Shown here: piece by piece, positions 62,973-64,000 of the stretch
Layout of the letters: the number at the start of each line of letters is the position of its first letter
Position numbering within the stretch: position 1 is the first letter of the stretch
Source of the DNA: CAVZTA01 sp963778025
GTDB lineage: Bacteria; Chloroflexota; Limnocylindria; Limnocylindrales; CSP1-4
Direction of reading: 5' to 3'
DNA length: 64,000 nucleotides
NCBI GenBank assembly: GCA_963778025.1
Contig: CAVZTA010000006.1
Location: 372,001 to 436,000 of the forward strand
The notes under the pieces: model-generated
The model's input: the letters and a program-made list of their open reading frames with translations, nothing else
Told to the model about the DNA's origin: nothing
The model's database searches: none
Program-made: the position numbers and the translations under genes

Positions 62973-63931
62973 TCAGCTGTACCGGATCCGTGGGTCGGCC
63001 ACGCCGTAGGCCACGTCGGCCAGCGAGGTTCGCCACCAGCACCACGGTCGCCAGCAGGATCGTGATGCCCATGATCAGCAGGAAGTCCCGCTGGTTGACC
63101 GCCTCGGTGAGCATCAGCCCCAGGCCGGGCCACGAGAACACCGACTCGGTGACCACGGCGGCCCCGACGACCTCCGGGATCGACAGGCCGATGAGCGTGA
63201 TGATCGGGATGAGGCCGTTGCGGAAGGCGTGTCGCCACAGCACGGTCGGCGCGGCCAGGCCCTTGGAGCGTGCGGTGGTGATGTACTCGGCGTTGATCAC
63301 GTCGAGCATCGAGGCGCGGGTGTAGCGCATGAAGATCGCCATGTACCCGAAGCCCAGGATGAGCGCCGGCAGGGCGAGGTGGCGCAGGAAGTCCACGAAG
63401 TCGAACGGCTTGCCCACCGACGTCATGCCGGCGATCGGGAAGATCCTGAACTGGAGCCCGAGCAGCCACAGGCCACCGAGGCCCAGCAGGAACGACGGCA
63501 GCGAGATGCCCAGGAAGGTGACGCCGGTCAGCAGGAAGTCGATCTTCGAGTACTGGCGGACGGCAGACAGGATGCCCAGCGGGATCCCGACGAAGATCCC
63601 GAACAGCAGCGCGGTGCCGGTGAGGATCAACGAGGCTCGCAGCCCGCGCCCGACCTCGTCGGCGATGGACGTGCCGTTCATCGCCCGGTAGCCCAGCTGC
63701 CCCTGGAGCGCGTTGCTGAGCCAGCTGACGTAGCGCACCGGCAACGGCTGGTCCAGCCCGTAGCGTCGGATGATCTCGTCGCGTGCCTGCGGGTCGGCGT
63801 TCAGCTCCGGCCGGATGAGGCCGTCCGCGACGTTGCCCGGCGCGATGCGCGATGAAGGTGAACACCAGCAGCGTGATCCCGATGAATACCGGGATGCTGA
63901 TGAGGATGCGGCGGATGATGAAGGTGGTCAC
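62973..63931 (-). CDS. ABC peptide/opine permease (DppB/OppB-like), two frameshifts
   Basis: GTG 63931 starts TTFIIRRILISIPVFIGITLLVF, the first helix. An indel near 63845-63852 shifts the frame to a stretch ending PVRYVSWLSNALQGQLGYRA. The core then shows ILTGTALLFGIFVGIPLGIL, the EAA-like loop INAEYITTARSKGL, and GLMLTEAVNQRDFLLIMGITI. An indel near 63022-63032 joins the last residues ADVAYGVADPRIRYS and TGA 62975-62973. The assembled length is about 319 residues. It is the membrane partner of the OppC-like protein whose gene begins two bases downstream. Confidence 0.87.
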
Positions 63932-63976
63932 CGACCGTCAGCTCCGGTCAGGGATGTGGTTGGGGGGATGGAACGG

Positions 63977-64000
63977 GGGCGGAGCGAAGCCGCTCCGCCC
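63977..64000. terminator. Intercistronic hairpin upstream of the permease gene
   Basis: GGGCGGAGCG (63977-63986) and CGCTCCGCCC (63991-64000) form a perfect ten-base stem with the loop AAGC. On the minus strand this lies between the permease gene and whatever gene is upstream, most likely the substrate-binding protein beyond the window; such hairpins often attenuate read-through or stabilise the upstream message. Confidence 0.5.

Noticed and set aside
1..64000. tRNA, rRNA, integrase, transposase or phage genes
   Set aside because: None was recognisable on either strand by eye. A covariance-model scan would be needed to exclude a small RNA gene.

Overview
The window is a high-GC (roughly 70%) bacterial chromosome segment, densely packed with about 63 protein genes. 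No rRNA, tRNA, phage or insertion-sequence gene was recognised. The gene mix (a LigD-type polymerase, an ECF sigma factor paired with a DGPF/YCII protein, a deazaflavin-dependent nitroreductase-like protein, many Gfo/Idh/MocA dehydrogenases and TetR regulators) and ten genes whose TAnnnT box lies only 6-8 bases before an ATG or GTG suggest a soil or freshwater Chloroflexota (Limnocylindria/Ellin6529-like) or an actinobacterium. This placement is an inference.

Layout. 1-6.2 kb: partial LigD-type polymerase, DUF1905 protein, DUF2652-SRPBCC fusion, DGPF/ECF sigma pair, VOC/MarR pair. 6.3-16.9 kb: NarL-type two-component pair, proline dehydrogenase, ribokinase, membrane-anchored trypsin-like protease, and a MoxR-DUF58-VWA-VWA operon. 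17-31.6 kb: three TetR-controlled units (alcohol dehydrogenase-like, MFS exporter, F420-type reductase), two Gfo/Idh dehydrogenases, a PEP-synthase/rifampin-phosphotransferase-like enzyme, a broken M23 peptidase, an ArsR-SRPBCC pair, DsbA and a badly broken esterase. 31.6-36.7 kb: two-component pair, DrrAB-like ABC exporter, MFS exporter. 36.7-64 kb: a large catabolic island with PLP decarboxylases, TPP enzyme, SDRs, amidohydrolases, HpcH aldolase, DapA-like lyase, D-2-hydroxyacid dehydrogenase, CocE hydrolase, enolase-superfamily enzyme, two more Gfo/Idh proteins, two MFS transporters, and Opp-type permeases running off the right end.

The best candidates for something undescribed are: (1) three divergent promoters in the catabolic island (39.67, 54.60, 58.68 kb) sharing a GntR-like palindrome with core TTGTCGACAA, which would tie MFS transporters, the SDR/TPP pair, a five-gene minus-strand operon and an enolase-superfamily operon into one regulon; (2) an HTH protein with a nuclease-like C-terminal half at 42.3 kb, flanked on both sides by palindromes spaced about 50 bp; (3) a roughly 170-bp imperfect inverted repeat at 29.25-29.41 kb.

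Quality warning: sixteen genes are split by apparent single-base frameshifts whose continuation is clear in another frame. So many lesions in otherwise ordinary genes look more like uncorrected indels in the assembly than real decay. Interrupted genes are annotated across the break, with the approximate break position given.
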